64,000 nucleotides of DNA from Paracoccus onubensis (GCF_003591515.1 NZ_QZCG01000001.1:186001-250000); one strand, 5' to 3'; positions 36,415 through 45,220 are shown, numbered from the stretch's first letter. Made by a program: numbers and translations. The notes: generated by a model not told the origin, from the sequence alone.

Positions 36415-36449
36415 GAGGAAGGAAGCGATCCGGGCGGGCGCGATATGCT

Positions 36450-37436
36450 CTAACCGGCTGCCAGCCGTTCGGCCACGGTTTCGTCTGTGATCAGCACCGA
36501 GGGCGAAAGCATCTTCAACGCGGCGCGGATGATCGTGACTTTCTGCCAGCCGCCGGATGCGAGTACGGTCCGGCGGGCGGCGCGGATATCGTCGGGATGG
36601 GCGGCTAGCACGCGGCGATTGACCGGGTGATCAACGATTTCGCCCTCGGCATTGACGAAGCGGCACAGGACATCGCCCACTGCGCCCGCCTGTTCGAGCG
36701 AGGCGATCTCTTCGGCGCTCAGCAGGCCGTAGCGGACAAAGATCGAATGCGGCGTCAGGTCTCCGACCGAAAGGATCGCCAGATCCAGCCTGCCGGCCCG
36801 GTGCAGGACCTCGGCGATGCCGCTATGGGCAAGCAGCGCATCGCGCGTGGCCTCGTCGGGCGCGTAGACCGGCGCGGCCATCAGATAGCATTCCGCCGAG
36901 AGGCGATCGGCTACGCGCCATGCGAATTCCGAAGGGTTGACGACGCTGACCTTGGTCAATCCGCCAAGCAGCGATATCACCTTCAGCCCGTTTTCGCTGC
37001 GAGGCTCGATTGCCGTGACGCCGGCGGTCAGCGTGCCGCCCCAGCCCAGGCCGATGCTCATGTCCGGGCCGACCGATTGCGAAAGAAAGCTTCCCAGCTC
37101 GCGGCCGATGATTTTCGGGATCATCGACTGGTCCTTCGGGCGGGGAATGACGATGGCGCGCTGCAATCCCCAGCGTTCCTCCAGCCGCCGTTCAAGTTCG
37201 ACGCATTGGGAAACGCGGCTTGTGACCCGGATCTGGACGGTGCCGTCATTGCGGGCCGCCGCCAGAATGCGCAACACGCGGGTCCGGCTGAGACCGACGA
37301 TATCGGCGACCTCATCCTGGGTCATGCCCTCGACATGATAAAGCCAGGCGATTCTTGTTTTCAGGTCGTCTGCGATATCGGTCCCGTTCAAATTCCCGTC
37401 CTTTTCGGCCCTCGGCTTGGGCGCATATCCATGCAC
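36450..37436 (-). CDS. SorC/DeoR-type sugar-binding transcriptional regulator (polyol locus)
   Basis: A 328-residue regulator with an N-terminal helix-turn-helix (TRIAWLYHVEGMTQDEVADIVGLSRTRVLRILAAARNDG) and a SorC sugar-phosphate-binding domain (IGLGWGGTLTAGVTAIE, VISLLGGLTKVSVVNPSEFAWRVAD, AGAVGDVLCRFVNAEGEIVDHPVNRRVL). The same family includes EryD of the Brucella erythritol operon. It is the last gene after kinase, binding protein, ATPase and permease. The frame opens with a GTG at 37436; a TTG at 37391 behind AAGGACGGG would remove 15 poorly conserved residues. It is a clear paralogue of the regulator at 51476-52462. Confidence 0.92.
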   Translation of the reverse strand: MHGYAPKPRAEKDGNLNGTDIADDLKTRIAWLYHVEGMTQDEVADIVGLSRTRVLRILAAARNDGTVQIRVTSRVSQCVELERRLEERWGLQRAIVIPRPKDQSMIPKIIGRELGSFLSQSVGPDMSIGLGWGGTLTAGVTAIEPRSENGLKVISLLGGLTKVSVVNPSEFAWRVADRLSAECYLMAAPVYAPDEATRDALLAHSGIAEVLHRAGRLDLAILSVGDLTPHSIFVRYGLLSAEEIASLEQAGAVGDVLCRFVNAEGEIVDHPVNRRVLAAHPDDIRAARRTVLASGGWQKVTIIRAALKMLSPSVLITDETVAERLAAG

Positions 37437-37460
37437 CGTCGCAACTCGTCTTCGCAGAGT

Positions 37461-38456
37461 TCAGGATTTTCTGCGCAGAAGGTCAACCAATACCGCGACC
37501 AGAACGACAGCGCCGACGATTACCCGCTGCCAGAAACCGGATACGTTCATCAGCACGGTCCCGTTCGCCAGCACCGCCAGCAGCAGGGCGCCCAGCACGG
37601 TTCCGACGATCGAGCCCTGTCCGCCGCGTAGCGAAGTTCCGCCCAGAATGGCGGCGGTGATCGCGCCCATCAGCCAGCCTTCCCCGACCGAGGGTTGCCC
37701 CGCATCCATGCGGCTGGCGAACAGGATCCCCGCCAGGGCCGCGAACATGCCCGCAAGTCCGAAGGCCAGGAATTCGATGGCTTTCACCCTGATTCCGGCA
37801 AGGATGGCGGCGTCGCGATTGCCTCCGACGGCGAATATGTTCCGTCCCAGCCGTGTCTGGCTCAGCACCCAGATCAGACATATCGCGGCAAGTCCGAAGA
37901 TCAGCACCGGCAGCGGGATGCCGAAGAGCTCTCCTTGCCCGAACACGGTAAAGGCTTCGCCAAGCGGCCGGATGGGATAACCCTTGGTGATGACCAGTGT
38001 CATCCCCGCGAATATCTCCCATGTGGCGAGCGTCACGATGAACGGATTCAGGCGCAGCCCGGCGACGAAGACGCCGTTCAATGCGCCAAGGCCGAAGCCG
38101 AAAAGCATCGTGAAGGGAATGATCAGCCAGGGATGGATACCCCATTGGGTCAATGCGATCGAGCCGACGATCGCGGAAAGCCCTGCCGCCGCGCCGACCG
38201 ACAGATCGATGCCGCCGACCAGCAGCACCAATGTCTGACCCAGCGCGACCAGCCCGACAAAGGCGGCCTGCCGGGCGACGACGGACATGTTGTAGGACGA
38301 CATGAAATTGTCGGTGGCCAGCGATAGCGCAAGGCCCAGTACGATCAATGCCACAAGAATGCCGCTGGCTTCCCATTTCCAGAAGCGGGCCAGAATTGCC
38401 TTGCCGCCACGATTGCCGCGATCATTCACGGCGGCGGTCTGGATATTGTTTGTCAT
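37461..38456 (-). CDS. Sugar ABC transporter permease, RbsC-like
   Basis: A 331-residue permease of the BPD_transp_2 family (RbsC/XylH/AraH) with about ten hydrophobic segments. Hallmark region: FVGLVALGQTLVLLVGGIDLSVGAAAGLSAIVGSIA; and IFAVGGNRDAAILAGIRVKAIEFLAFGLAGMFAALAG. I use the ATG at 38456 preceded by GGGAGA. The frame continues upstream into recurrent element copy F, whose translation (starting MDKEEG) is not part of the gene. It imports a monosaccharide or polyol with the neighbouring ATPase and binding protein. Confidence 0.93.
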   Translation of the reverse strand: MTNNIQTAAVNDRGNRGGKAILARFWKWEASGILVALIVLGLALSLATDNFMSSYNMSVVARQAAFVGLVALGQTLVLLVGGIDLSVGAAAGLSAIVGSIALTQWGIHPWLIIPFTMLFGFGLGALNGVFVAGLRLNPFIVTLATWEIFAGMTLVITKGYPIRPLGEAFTVFGQGELFGIPLPVLIFGLAAICLIWVLSQTRLGRNIFAVGGNRDAAILAGIRVKAIEFLAFGLAGMFAALAGILFASRMDAGQPSVGEGWLMGAITAAILGGTSLRGGQGSIVGTVLGALLLAVLANGTVLMNVSGFWQRVIVGAVVLVAVLVDLLRRKS

Positions 38457-38499
38457 CGCGCTTTCTCCCATTGGAACAGGCCAGGTCCGATAAGAAACG

Positions 38500-38616
38500 A
38501 CCCCTTCTTCTTTGTCCAAATACCTCGGGGGTCGCCGACGGGTCGCGCCACCGGTTCAAAAGACCTGCAGGCGACGGGCAGCGCCCCCGGGCCCTCGCCA
38601 GAGGCGGATGCCTTTC
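38500..38616 (-). repeat. Recurrent intergenic stem-loop element, copy F, with inserted module, inside the ABC operon
   Basis: Minus strand: GAGGGCCCGGGGGC-GCT-GCCC, an inserted module bounded by GTCGCC and GGCGAC, CCCCGAGGTATTTGGAC, then AAAGAAGAAG. It is just 3' of the ATPase gene in its orientation and upstream of the permease gene of the same operon. Confidence 0.82.
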
Positions 38617-38644
38617 CGTCACGGCCGAACGAACCCCGCATCCC

Positions 38645-40138
38645 TCAGCTCATCGCCAGTTCCAGCAGGCGTTCCTGCGTGGTTCCATCGCGATTCACGC
38701 ATCCCTTCACCTCGCCCTCATGCATGACCAGAATCCGGTCGGCGACATCCAGAAGCTCTTCCATTTCGGATGAGATCAGGATGATGGACAGCCCGCGCTC
38801 TTCGGTAAGGCGGCGCAGGACGGTCTGGATTTCCAGCTTCGCGTTGACATCGATGCCGCGTGTCGGCTCGTCCATGATCAGGACTTTCGCCTCGCGCATC
38901 AGCCATCGGGCGATGATGAATTTCTGCTGATTGCCGCCGGATAGCGAGGTGATCGGATCGCCGAGGCGGCCGAATTTCGCTTTCATCTGCCGCGCCAGCG
39001 CGCCGACCTCGTTCAGCATGTCGCGGTTGCGGATGCGCAGCCAGCCGCTGAAACGATCGAGCGTCGGCAGCGCGGTGTTCTCGGCGATGGACAAAAGCGG
39101 GAAGATGCCCTCTTGCTTGCGTTCTTCGGGAAGATAGATCAGCCCCGCCCTGATCGCGTCCAGAGGCGCCCGGAAACGGGTTTCGCGCCCTTCCAGCGCG
39201 ACTGTGCCGGTATCGGCTCTGGTGGCGCCGAAAAGGCATTTCGCCATCTCGCTGCGCCCCGATCCGATCAGGCCCGAGACGCCGAGTATCTCGCCCTTGC
39301 GAAGCGTGAAGGAGACATCGCGGAATTCGTGCTCGCGGCCAAGGTTCCGGACGTCCAGAATGGTCTCTGCCTCATCCAGATGTCGGATCGGCTGCCGGCC
39401 GGCCTTGGGCGGACGCCCCGCCATCAGCGAGACCATGCGTTCGCGCGTGGCTTCCTGTGGTGGAATGGCCCCGACATTCATGCCGTCGCGCAGGACGGTG
39501 ATCCGTTGTGACAACTCGCGCACCTCGTCCAGCCGGTGCGATATGTAGAAGGCCGACCGGCCCTCGCTTGTGACCTTGCGGATATAGCGCATCAGCTTTT
39601 CCGTCTCGCGCCATGTAAGCGCTGCGGTCGGTTCGTCGAAGATGATGATGCGCGCGCGTGTCGCCGCCGCCCGCGCGATCTGGACCAGCTGCTGCTGCGC
39701 TTTCGAGAGTTCGCGGACCGGCATGCGCGGGTCGATGCTGTCATCGACCTCGTGCAGATAGAATGCCGCATCGGTATAGGTGGCCCGCCAGTCGATGGCC
39801 GCCGCGCGTCCGCGATGCGCGCCAAGCAGGATGTTTTCCGCCACCGACAGATGCGGCACAAGGTTGATCTCCTGCGGGGCGATCGCGATGCCATGCATCT
39901 GCGCGTCCAGCGGTGAATGGAATTCCACGGCCCGCCCGTCGACATGAATACTGCCGGAAGATGGCCGAAGTTTCCCGCAGATGATATTCATCAGCGTCGA
40001 TTTCCCCGCGCCGTTCTCTCCTATGACCGAATGGGTTTCGCCCTTGTCCAGAGCCAGCGAAACGCCGTTCAGTGCCTGAACGGGGCCGAAGTTGCGCGAA
40101 ATGTCGCGCACTTCGAAAAGGGGTGCCGCCTGTGTCAT
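38645..40138 (-). CDS. Sugar ABC transporter ATP-binding protein, RbsA/XylG-like double ABC domain
   Basis: A 497-residue ATPase with two ABC domains, as usual for CUT2 importers. Domain 1: Walker [13 protein letters not shown] near residue 40, signature-like LSKAQQQLVQIARA, Walker B IIIFDEPTAAL. Domain 2: degenerate Walker A GLIGSGRSEMAKCLFG, signature LSGGNQQKFIIARWL, Walker B VLIMDEPTRGIDVNAK. I start at the ATG at 40138 (MTQAAPLFEV) preceded by AAGGCAAGG; the frame extends upstream into the 3' region of the binding-protein gene. Confidence 0.94.
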   Translation of the reverse strand: MTQAAPLFEVRDISRNFGPVQALNGVSLALDKGETHSVIGENGAGKSTLMNIICGKLRPSSGSIHVDGRAVEFHSPLDAQMHGIAIAPQEINLVPHLSVAENILLGAHRGRAAAIDWRATYTDAAFYLHEVDDSIDPRMPVRELSKAQQQLVQIARAAATRARIIIFDEPTAALTWRETEKLMRYIRKVTSEGRSAFYISHRLDEVRELSQRITVLRDGMNVGAIPPQEATRERMVSLMAGRPPKAGRQPIRHLDEAETILDVRNLGREHEFRDVSFTLRKGEILGVSGLIGSGRSEMAKCLFGATRADTGTVALEGRETRFRAPLDAIRAGLIYLPEERKQEGIFPLLSIAENTALPTLDRFSGWLRIRNRDMLNEVGALARQMKAKFGRLGDPITSLSGGNQQKFIIARWLMREAKVLIMDEPTRGIDVNAKLEIQTVLRRLTEERGLSIILISSEMEELLDVADRILVMHEGEVKGCVNRDGTTQERLLELAMS

Positions 40139-40214
40139 CGTGCCTTGCCTTTGCTGTTGGATGATCGCCGCGGAAGCGGCGCGCAAGCTGCGGGAAGCCT
40201 GCGCGCGCTGGGGC

Positions 40215-41171
40215 CTATTCGCCGCAATCATCCTGAGTGATAAGCCGCGATCCGGTGTTGTGATCCATCGGATAGGTGTGGTTCTGATTCATCGCGACCA
40301 TGTATTTGACCGCCCAGTAACCGATATCCCATTGCCGCTGGGCCTTGAGCGCGGTGATCGTGCCGTCGCAGACGAAATCCACGGCTTCGGGCAGGTCGTC
40401 CATCCCGACGATAGCCACTTCGCCGGTCTTTCCGGCATTCTTGACGGCCCGCGCCGCGCCGATGGGATTCGACGCATTCGATCCGAAGAACCCGGCGATA
40501 TCGGGATGCGCCTGAAGCGCGTTTTCCGTCAGGGCGACGGCTTCCTCGAGGATATCGTTATCGGGTTGCTCGAACACGATCTCCATCTCGGGATATTCTT
40601 TCAGTGCTTCCTTGAAACCCTGAATGCGTTCGACGTGATCCGTCGCGGTCAGGGAGCCTGCAAGAATGCCGATCTTGCCCTTGCCGCCAAGATGCTCTGC
40701 AAGATACTTGCCCAGATCGTAGCCGTCGCCATAGCTGTCGCGCTGGCCGACAAAGGGAAACTCCTCGTCGCAGAAACTGTTGAATGTATAGACATTCACC
40801 CCGGCCTCTTTGGCCTCGCGCAGCAATTGCGTATTGGTGGCCTGATCCAGACATGCAACGGCCAACCCGTCGGGTTGCCGTCCGATATTGGTCTCGATCC
40901 GCCGGTTCTGGTCGGCGACATCGGCCGTGGGCGGCTGATCCCAGATCATCTCGACCTTGATGCCGGATTTGGCCAGCTCATCCACGGCGAACTGCCCGCC
41001 TTCACGAACCACATCGTACCACGGATGGATCACCTTGGGGATGAAGACGAATGTCAGTTCGTCCTCGACTGGCGTGATCAAATCCGCCTGTGACTGGGCG
41101 TTTGCCGGCAAAGCCATGCATAATGCCGTCAGGGCAGCAACCATTGCCCCCTTGCCTGAGTGGGTGGTCAT
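40215..41171 (-). CDS. Sugar/polyol ABC transporter substrate-binding protein, RbsB-like (Peripla_BP_4)
   Basis: A 318-residue periplasmic protein with signal peptide (KGAMVAALTALCMALPANAQS). The CUT2 fold is indicated by FVFIPKVIHPWYDVVREGGQFAVDELAKSGI, TNIGRQPDGLAVACLDQATNTQLLREAKEAG, GKYLAEHLGGKGKIGILAGSL and FGSNASNPIGAARAVKNAG. Start ATG at 41171 behind AAGGGAGAGAG. Ligand is a sugar or sugar alcohol judging from neighbouring kinase and dehydrogenases. Confidence 0.93.
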   Translation of the reverse strand: MTTHSGKGAMVAALTALCMALPANAQSQADLITPVEDELTFVFIPKVIHPWYDVVREGGQFAVDELAKSGIKVEMIWDQPPTADVADQNRRIETNIGRQPDGLAVACLDQATNTQLLREAKEAGVNVYTFNSFCDEEFPFVGQRDSYGDGYDLGKYLAEHLGGKGKIGILAGSLTATDHVERIQGFKEALKEYPEMEIVFEQPDNDILEEAVALTENALQAHPDIAGFFGSNASNPIGAARAVKNAGKTGEVAIVGMDDLPEAVDFVCDGTITALKAQRQWDIGYWAVKYMVAMNQNHTYPMDHNTGSRLITQDDCGE

Positions 41172-41234
41172 TTCTCTCTCCCTTTTGAAATATGCCCGAA
41201 GCAAGCCGGGCTGTTTACGCCCCGGGCCGCTTGC

Positions 41235-42203
41235 CTAGCCTGCCCCGGCGAGCCGTTCCGACGCGCGCGTCGGATTGGAATTCATGAATTGTCGCACCTG
41301 TGCGAGATCCTGTATGCCTGCCTGGGATCCAAGCCCCGTAGCGTTCAATGCCGAACTCGCCTGTGCCAGTCTGACGGAATCCCGGGCGTCCAGACCGTTC
41401 AGCAGGCCGACAGCAAAACCCGCATTGAAGACATCGCCGCAGCCGCATGTGCATTTCACGTCAATGTCGAAGGCGGGAACCGAGAAGGCGGTGCCATCGC
41501 GATGATGGTAATATGCGCCATGCTCGCCAAGGGTGATCACGCAGCATGCGGCGCCTCGGTCGTGGAAGAATTTCACCATGCCGCGCAGATCTGAAATCCC
41601 GCTGAGGGCCTCGGCTTCTTCGATGGAGGGGATGAAATAATCGGTATAGGGCAGAACTGCCTCGACATCCGGCAGGTCGTCCTGACTTCCCGCGAACACA
41701 TCCACGGTGGTGATGCAGCCGCGTTCTTTCGCATGGCGCATCAATGCGGCGTTGCGTTCGCCATCCATCGCGTCCATCAGTCCGACGCCGCCAAGATGGA
41801 AGACCCTTGCATCGGTGACGGAATCGAACATCGGTCTGTCGACGATGAATGCGCCGGTTGCGCCCTTGAGATGCAGGGCCGGGCGCGAACCATCCGCGCG
41901 GGTCAGCACGATAGAGCTTGAGGTGGGAACGCCGGGGCAGTGTTGCAGCCCCGAGATGTCGATGCCGTAGGATGCGATCTGCTCAAGCGCCCAGGCGCCC
42001 ATCAAATCCTCTCCGACGCCGCCAACCGCCAGGGTCTTCAGGCCCATTTTCGCGCCGGCGATGGCGGCCGTGCCGGCGGCCCCGGAAACGGCCATCGCGA
42101 TCTCGTCGATAAGAAAGGTGCCACCGCCCGGCGGGATGGCCGAAACGGGCCAGCCGAGGCAATCGAACGTATAGAATCCCATTGCAGAATAATCGTGCCG
42201 CAT
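41235..42203 (-). CDS. PfkB-family carbohydrate kinase
   Basis: A 322-residue ribokinase/fructokinase-family enzyme, first gene of the ABC operon, with a strong AGGAGGAG site before ATG. Motif 1 appears as GAAGTAAIAGAKMGLKTLAVGGVGEDLMG; the C-terminal signature, usually DTTGAGDxF, reads KCTCGCGDVFNAGF, so the catalytic Asp is kept but the anion-hole Gly-Ala-Gly is Gly-Cys-Gly and the preceding Asp is Cys. It should phosphorylate the sugar or polyol brought in by the adjacent importer. The cluster composition suggests it replaces the FGGY-type kinase of erythritol operons. Confidence 0.9.
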   Translation of the reverse strand: MRHDYSAMGFYTFDCLGWPVSAIPPGGGTFLIDEIAMAVSGAAGTAAIAGAKMGLKTLAVGGVGEDLMGAWALEQIASYGIDISGLQHCPGVPTSSSIVLTRADGSRPALHLKGATGAFIVDRPMFDSVTDARVFHLGGVGLMDAMDGERNAALMRHAKERGCITTVDVFAGSQDDLPDVEAVLPYTDYFIPSIEEAEALSGISDLRGMVKFFHDRGAACCVITLGEHGAYYHHRDGTAFSVPAFDIDVKCTCGCGDVFNAGFAVGLLNGLDARDSVRLAQASSALNATGLGSQAGIQDLAQVRQFMNSNPTRASERLAGAG

Positions 42204-42413
42204 GGCGTCTCCTCCTCATCCTGAGGGGATTGAAACGCACATTGGTATAATAGTCAATACAGATGTTATTGTAAATTGCACAGCTTTGCGAAGAATTTGT
42301 AACGTATCTTCGCTAAATCAGTCCAAATACCGCAACAAAAGTTTTTTATTGATAACTTAAGATCAAATGCTAGATCTGACGTGGCGAACAAAAGTTTCAA
42401 CGGAGAGATGATT
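42204..42413. promoter_or_regulatory. AT-rich divergent control region of the polyol locus with paired AACAAAAGTTT sites
   Basis: This 210-base region between the divergent kinase and dehydrogenase genes is markedly AT-rich. AACAAAAGTTT occurs at 42334-42344 and again at 42387-42397 (53 bases apart), each preceded by GC or GCG. The two sites, close to the dehydrogenase start, are candidate operators for the SorC regulator of this cluster. GGTATAATAG around 42245 resembles a -10 element. Confidence 0.5.
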
Positions 42414-43451
42414 GTGAAAGCCGCCCTTCTTACTGCTCCCGATGCGCTGGTATTGACTGAATTGCCTGTTCCGGCGCTCGAATCGGGGGATGTGCTGATT
42501 CGTGTGCGTGCTGCAACGATCTGTGGCACCGATATCAGGATATTCCGTGGCCGTAAGACTGCCGGCATCCGGTATCCTTCCGTTCTGGGGCATGAATTTG
42601 CAGGTGAGGTCGTCGATGCCGGCGGGAATCCACATCTGGGCGCGGGCGACCGGGTCGCGCTGTGCCCCGCCATCTCTTGCGGTCGCTGTCACCTGTGCAA
42701 GACTGGGCGCGAAAATCTGTGCAAGGACGGGCAGGCAGTGGGATACGAGATAGACGGTGCCTTCGCGGAATTCATCCGCATTCCCGCGCGTGCCGTCGCG
42801 GCCGGCAATATCCGCAAACTGCCCGAGACGACAGGTTTCGACGAGGCCGCACTGGCCGAACCGCTGGCCTGTGTACTGAACGGGCAGGAAAAGGTCGGGG
42901 TCACTGCCGGGGATGTGGTTCTGGTTCTGGGGGCGGGACCCATCGGCTTGCTGCATGTTTATCTGGCGCGGTTGCGGGGCGCGGCGAAGATCATCGTTTC
43001 GGATCCCAATGCCCATCGCCGCGATGCGGCCATGACCGGAGGGGCCGACGTCACGATCGACCCCCGGGCCGAGGATGTCGCGGCGCGCGTGGCCGAAGAA
43101 ACGGCGGGGATGGGGGCGACGGTGGTGATTTGCGCCATCGGTGTTCCGGCACTGGCGCGGCAGGCAAGCGATCTGGTGGCGCATGGCGGGCGCATCAGCC
43201 TGTTTGCCGGGTTCTCGAAGGGCGAGATGGCCGAGATGGACGTCAATGCGATCCATTACAACGAAATCACGGTGACGGGCGCTTTCGGTCTGTCGCGGCG
43301 CGACTATGATCGCGCCTTCGATATGATTGCGGGCCGGGGCATGGATGTGAGGGGCCTGATCACCCACAGATACGGTCTTGATTCCATCGTGGAGGCGTTC
43401 AAGACGGCAGAAAGTGGCGGCGCGATCAAGGTGGCGATCATCAATGACTGA
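42414..43451 (+). CDS. Zinc-dependent medium-chain alcohol/polyol dehydrogenase
   Basis: A 345-residue MDR enzyme of the sorbitol/threonine dehydrogenase type. Catalytic zinc ligands: Cys in ATICGTDIRIFRG and the His/Glu of LGHEFAGEV; structural zinc Cys cluster CGRCHLCKTGRENLC; NAD-binding LVLGAGPIGLLHVYLARLRG. I select the GTG at 42414 (MKAALLTAP), eight bases after GGAG; an ATG at 42408 is too close to that site, and a GTG at 42381 would add a non-conserved leader. It overlaps the next gene by eight bases. It probably oxidises a polyol or polyol phosphate imported by the divergent ABC system. Confidence 0.92.
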   Translation: MKAALLTAPDALVLTELPVPALESGDVLIRVRAATICGTDIRIFRGRKTAGIRYPSVLGHEFAGEVVDAGGNPHLGAGDRVALCPAISCGRCHLCKTGRENLCKDGQAVGYEIDGAFAEFIRIPARAVAAGNIRKLPETTGFDEAALAEPLACVLNGQEKVGVTAGDVVLVLGAGPIGLLHVYLARLRGAAKIIVSDPNAHRRDAAMTGGADVTIDPRAEDVAARVAEETAGMGATVVICAIGVPALARQASDLVAHGGRISLFAGFSKGEMAEMDVNAIHYNEITVTGAFGLSRRDYDRAFDMIAGRGMDVRGLITHRYGLDSIVEAFKTAESGGAIKVAIIND

Positions 43452-45102
43452 TATTCATGAAACGGATGTGCTGATCATCGGCGGCGGCATCAACGGATGC
43501 GGCGTCTTTCGCGACCTTTCCGCGCAGGGCGTCACCTGCCTGCTGCTTGAGCGCAACGATTTCTGCGCAGGCGCCTCCGCGGGTTCGTCCAGGCTGATGC
43601 ATGGCGGGCTGAAATATCTTGAAACCGGAGAGTTCAGACTGGTCCGCGAAAGCGCCGAAGAGCGAAACCGGCTGCTGCGCAACGCGGCCCATTATGTCAG
43701 CCCGCTGCCATCGCTGGTGCCGGTTCGCAGCCGGTTCGGAGGGCTTTGGGCCTCGGCCGCAAGGTTCTTTGGGATGAATGCCCGGCTTGACGACCGGGGA
43801 GGGGTGATCCTGCGTCTTGGCCTGACGCTTTACGATCTGTATGGGCGGCGTTTCCGGTCGATGCCGAGGCATCGTATGCTGGGGCGCAGGCGGCTTGACG
43901 CGCTGGTCGCGGGGCTTTCGCCCGAGATTATCGGAGCCGGGCTGTATTACGAGGGGCGTATCAGTCATGCCGAGCGGCTGGGGCTGGAACTGCTTCTGGA
44001 CGGCGAGGAAATGCATCCTGCTTCACATGCGCTCAACCATGTGGAAATCCTTGGAGCCGAGGGCGGGGTGATCTCGTACCGGCATGGCGGCGCGGTGCAT
44101 CGCGTCAGGCCGCGCGCGATCGTCAATGCAGGCGGCGCGTGGATCGATGTGGTGAATGATGCGCTGGGCATCCCGTCCCGGCTTATGGGAGGATCGAAAG
44201 GGGCGCATCTGGTGGTCGAGAACCCGGCGCTTCTGAAGGCGTTGAACGGCCATATGATCTATTTCGGAACCGCCGATGGCCGCGTGAATCTGTTATATCC
44301 TTTCATGGGCCGCGTCCTGATCGGTTCGACCGATCATCGGATCGATCATCCCGACGATGCCGCCTGTTCGGATGACGAGGCGGATTATCTCTGTGCGGCG
44401 GTGGGTGAGATATTTTCCGCTATTCCGGTCACGCCCGAACAGATCCGGCATCGTTTCAGCGGCGTGCGTCCCTTGCCTCGGGCGGATGGCGATATCGGGA
44501 TGGTGACGCGGGATCATTCCATCGTGGAGCTTGAACTGGACTCCGGCATTCCGGTCCTGTGCCTGATCGGCGGCAAATGGACGACATTCCGCGGCTTTTC
44601 GGAACAGGCTGCGGATCGCCTGCTTGAACTGACGGGAAGGCCCCGGCTTCGGAAAACCGATGACATGCAGATCGGCGGCGGGCGCGATTATCCGGATGCC
44701 GCCGGGCGCGAGGCATGGATCGGCCGAAGGGCTGACAGCTCTTCGCTGGCGCCGGTGCGTGTCGGGATGCTTCTTTCCCGCTATGGCACCCGGCTGGACA
44801 GGATGCTGCCGGAACTGACGGGTGGTGAGACCCCGTTGGTTCATCTGCCGGATTATAGCCGTGAAGAGCTTGAATGGCTGTGCCGGAATGAGCGCGTGAT
44901 CACCTTGGCGGATCTGCTGTTGCGCCGGACGGGTATTGCCATTTCCGGCGACCTGACTCCGGAAGTCGCGGAGGAGGTGGCAGGGATTGCGGCGCAGGTA
45001 TTCGGGTGGGACGCCGCCGGAAAGCAGGCCGAGATCGACGCGCTTTCACCCGGAGCATGTCGCGTTGAAGCGGAGCCGCCGGTTGCTTGCGTCCCGCGAT
45101 GA
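43444..45102 (+). CDS. FAD-dependent glycerol-3-phosphate dehydrogenase-like protein (GlpD/EryB family)
   Basis: A 552-residue flavoprotein with the DAO fold: FAD motif VLIIGGGINGCGVFRDLS at the N-terminus, LERNDFCAGASAGSSRLMHGGLKYLE, and the C-terminal GlpD-type helical domain (LLSRYGTRLDRML, VITLADLLLRRTGIA). GlpD oxidises glycerol 3-phosphate into the quinone pool; EryB of erythritol operons does the same with erythritol phosphate. Here, next to a PfkB kinase and a SorC regulator, a polyol-phosphate substrate other than glycerol 3-phosphate is plausible. The last dozen residues (EPPVACVPR) and the stop codon are read from recurrent element copy G, so the native end was probably remodelled. 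Confidence 0.9.
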   Translation: MTDIHETDVLIIGGGINGCGVFRDLSAQGVTCLLLERNDFCAGASAGSSRLMHGGLKYLETGEFRLVRESAEERNRLLRNAAHYVSPLPSLVPVRSRFGGLWASAARFFGMNARLDDRGGVILRLGLTLYDLYGRRFRSMPRHRMLGRRRLDALVAGLSPEIIGAGLYYEGRISHAERLGLELLLDGEEMHPASHALNHVEILGAEGGVISYRHGGAVHRVRPRAIVNAGGAWIDVVNDALGIPSRLMGGSKGAHLVVENPALLKALNGHMIYFGTADGRVNLLYPFMGRVLIGSTDHRIDHPDDAACSDDEADYLCAAVGEIFSAIPVTPEQIRHRFSGVRPLPRADGDIGMVTRDHSIVELELDSGIPVLCLIGGKWTTFRGFSEQAADRLLELTGRPRLRKTDDMQIGGGRDYPDAAGREAWIGRRADSSSLAPVRVGMLLSRYGTRLDRMLPELTGGETPLVHLPDYSREELEWLCRNERVITLADLLLRRTGIAISGDLTPEVAEEVAGIAAQVFGWDAAGKQAEIDALSPGACRVEAEPPVACVPR

Positions 45103-45190
45103 CCGGGGGCCGGCCCCGTCGCCGGCTGGTTCTAGAACCAGTGGCGCACCTGCCGGCGACCCCTGAGGTATTTGGACAAAGAAGAAGGGG
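45078..45190 (+). repeat. Recurrent intergenic stem-loop element, copy G, with inserted module, overlapping the glpD-like stop
   Basis: GGTTGCTTGCGTCCCGCGATG, GGGGGC-CG-GCCCC, inserted module bounded by GTCGCCGGC and GCCGGCGAC (its core contains GGTTCTAGAACC), CCCTGAGGTATTTGGAC, AAAGAAGAAG. It has the orientation of the glpD-like gene and supplies that gene's final codons. Confidence 0.85.
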
Positions 45191-45220
45191 GGGAGCGAGT
45201 TCGGGCAGGTGCAACAGGCT

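Noticed and set aside
38457..38519. Upstream start for the RbsC-like permease (MDKEEG...)
   Set aside because: Those codons are the tail of recurrent element copy F; the ATG at 38456 has its own GGGAGA site.
43378..43443. Longer N-terminus for the GlpD-like protein
   Set aside because: The extra 22 residues are read from the out-of-phase end of the zinc dehydrogenase gene and precede the conserved FAD motif without similarity.
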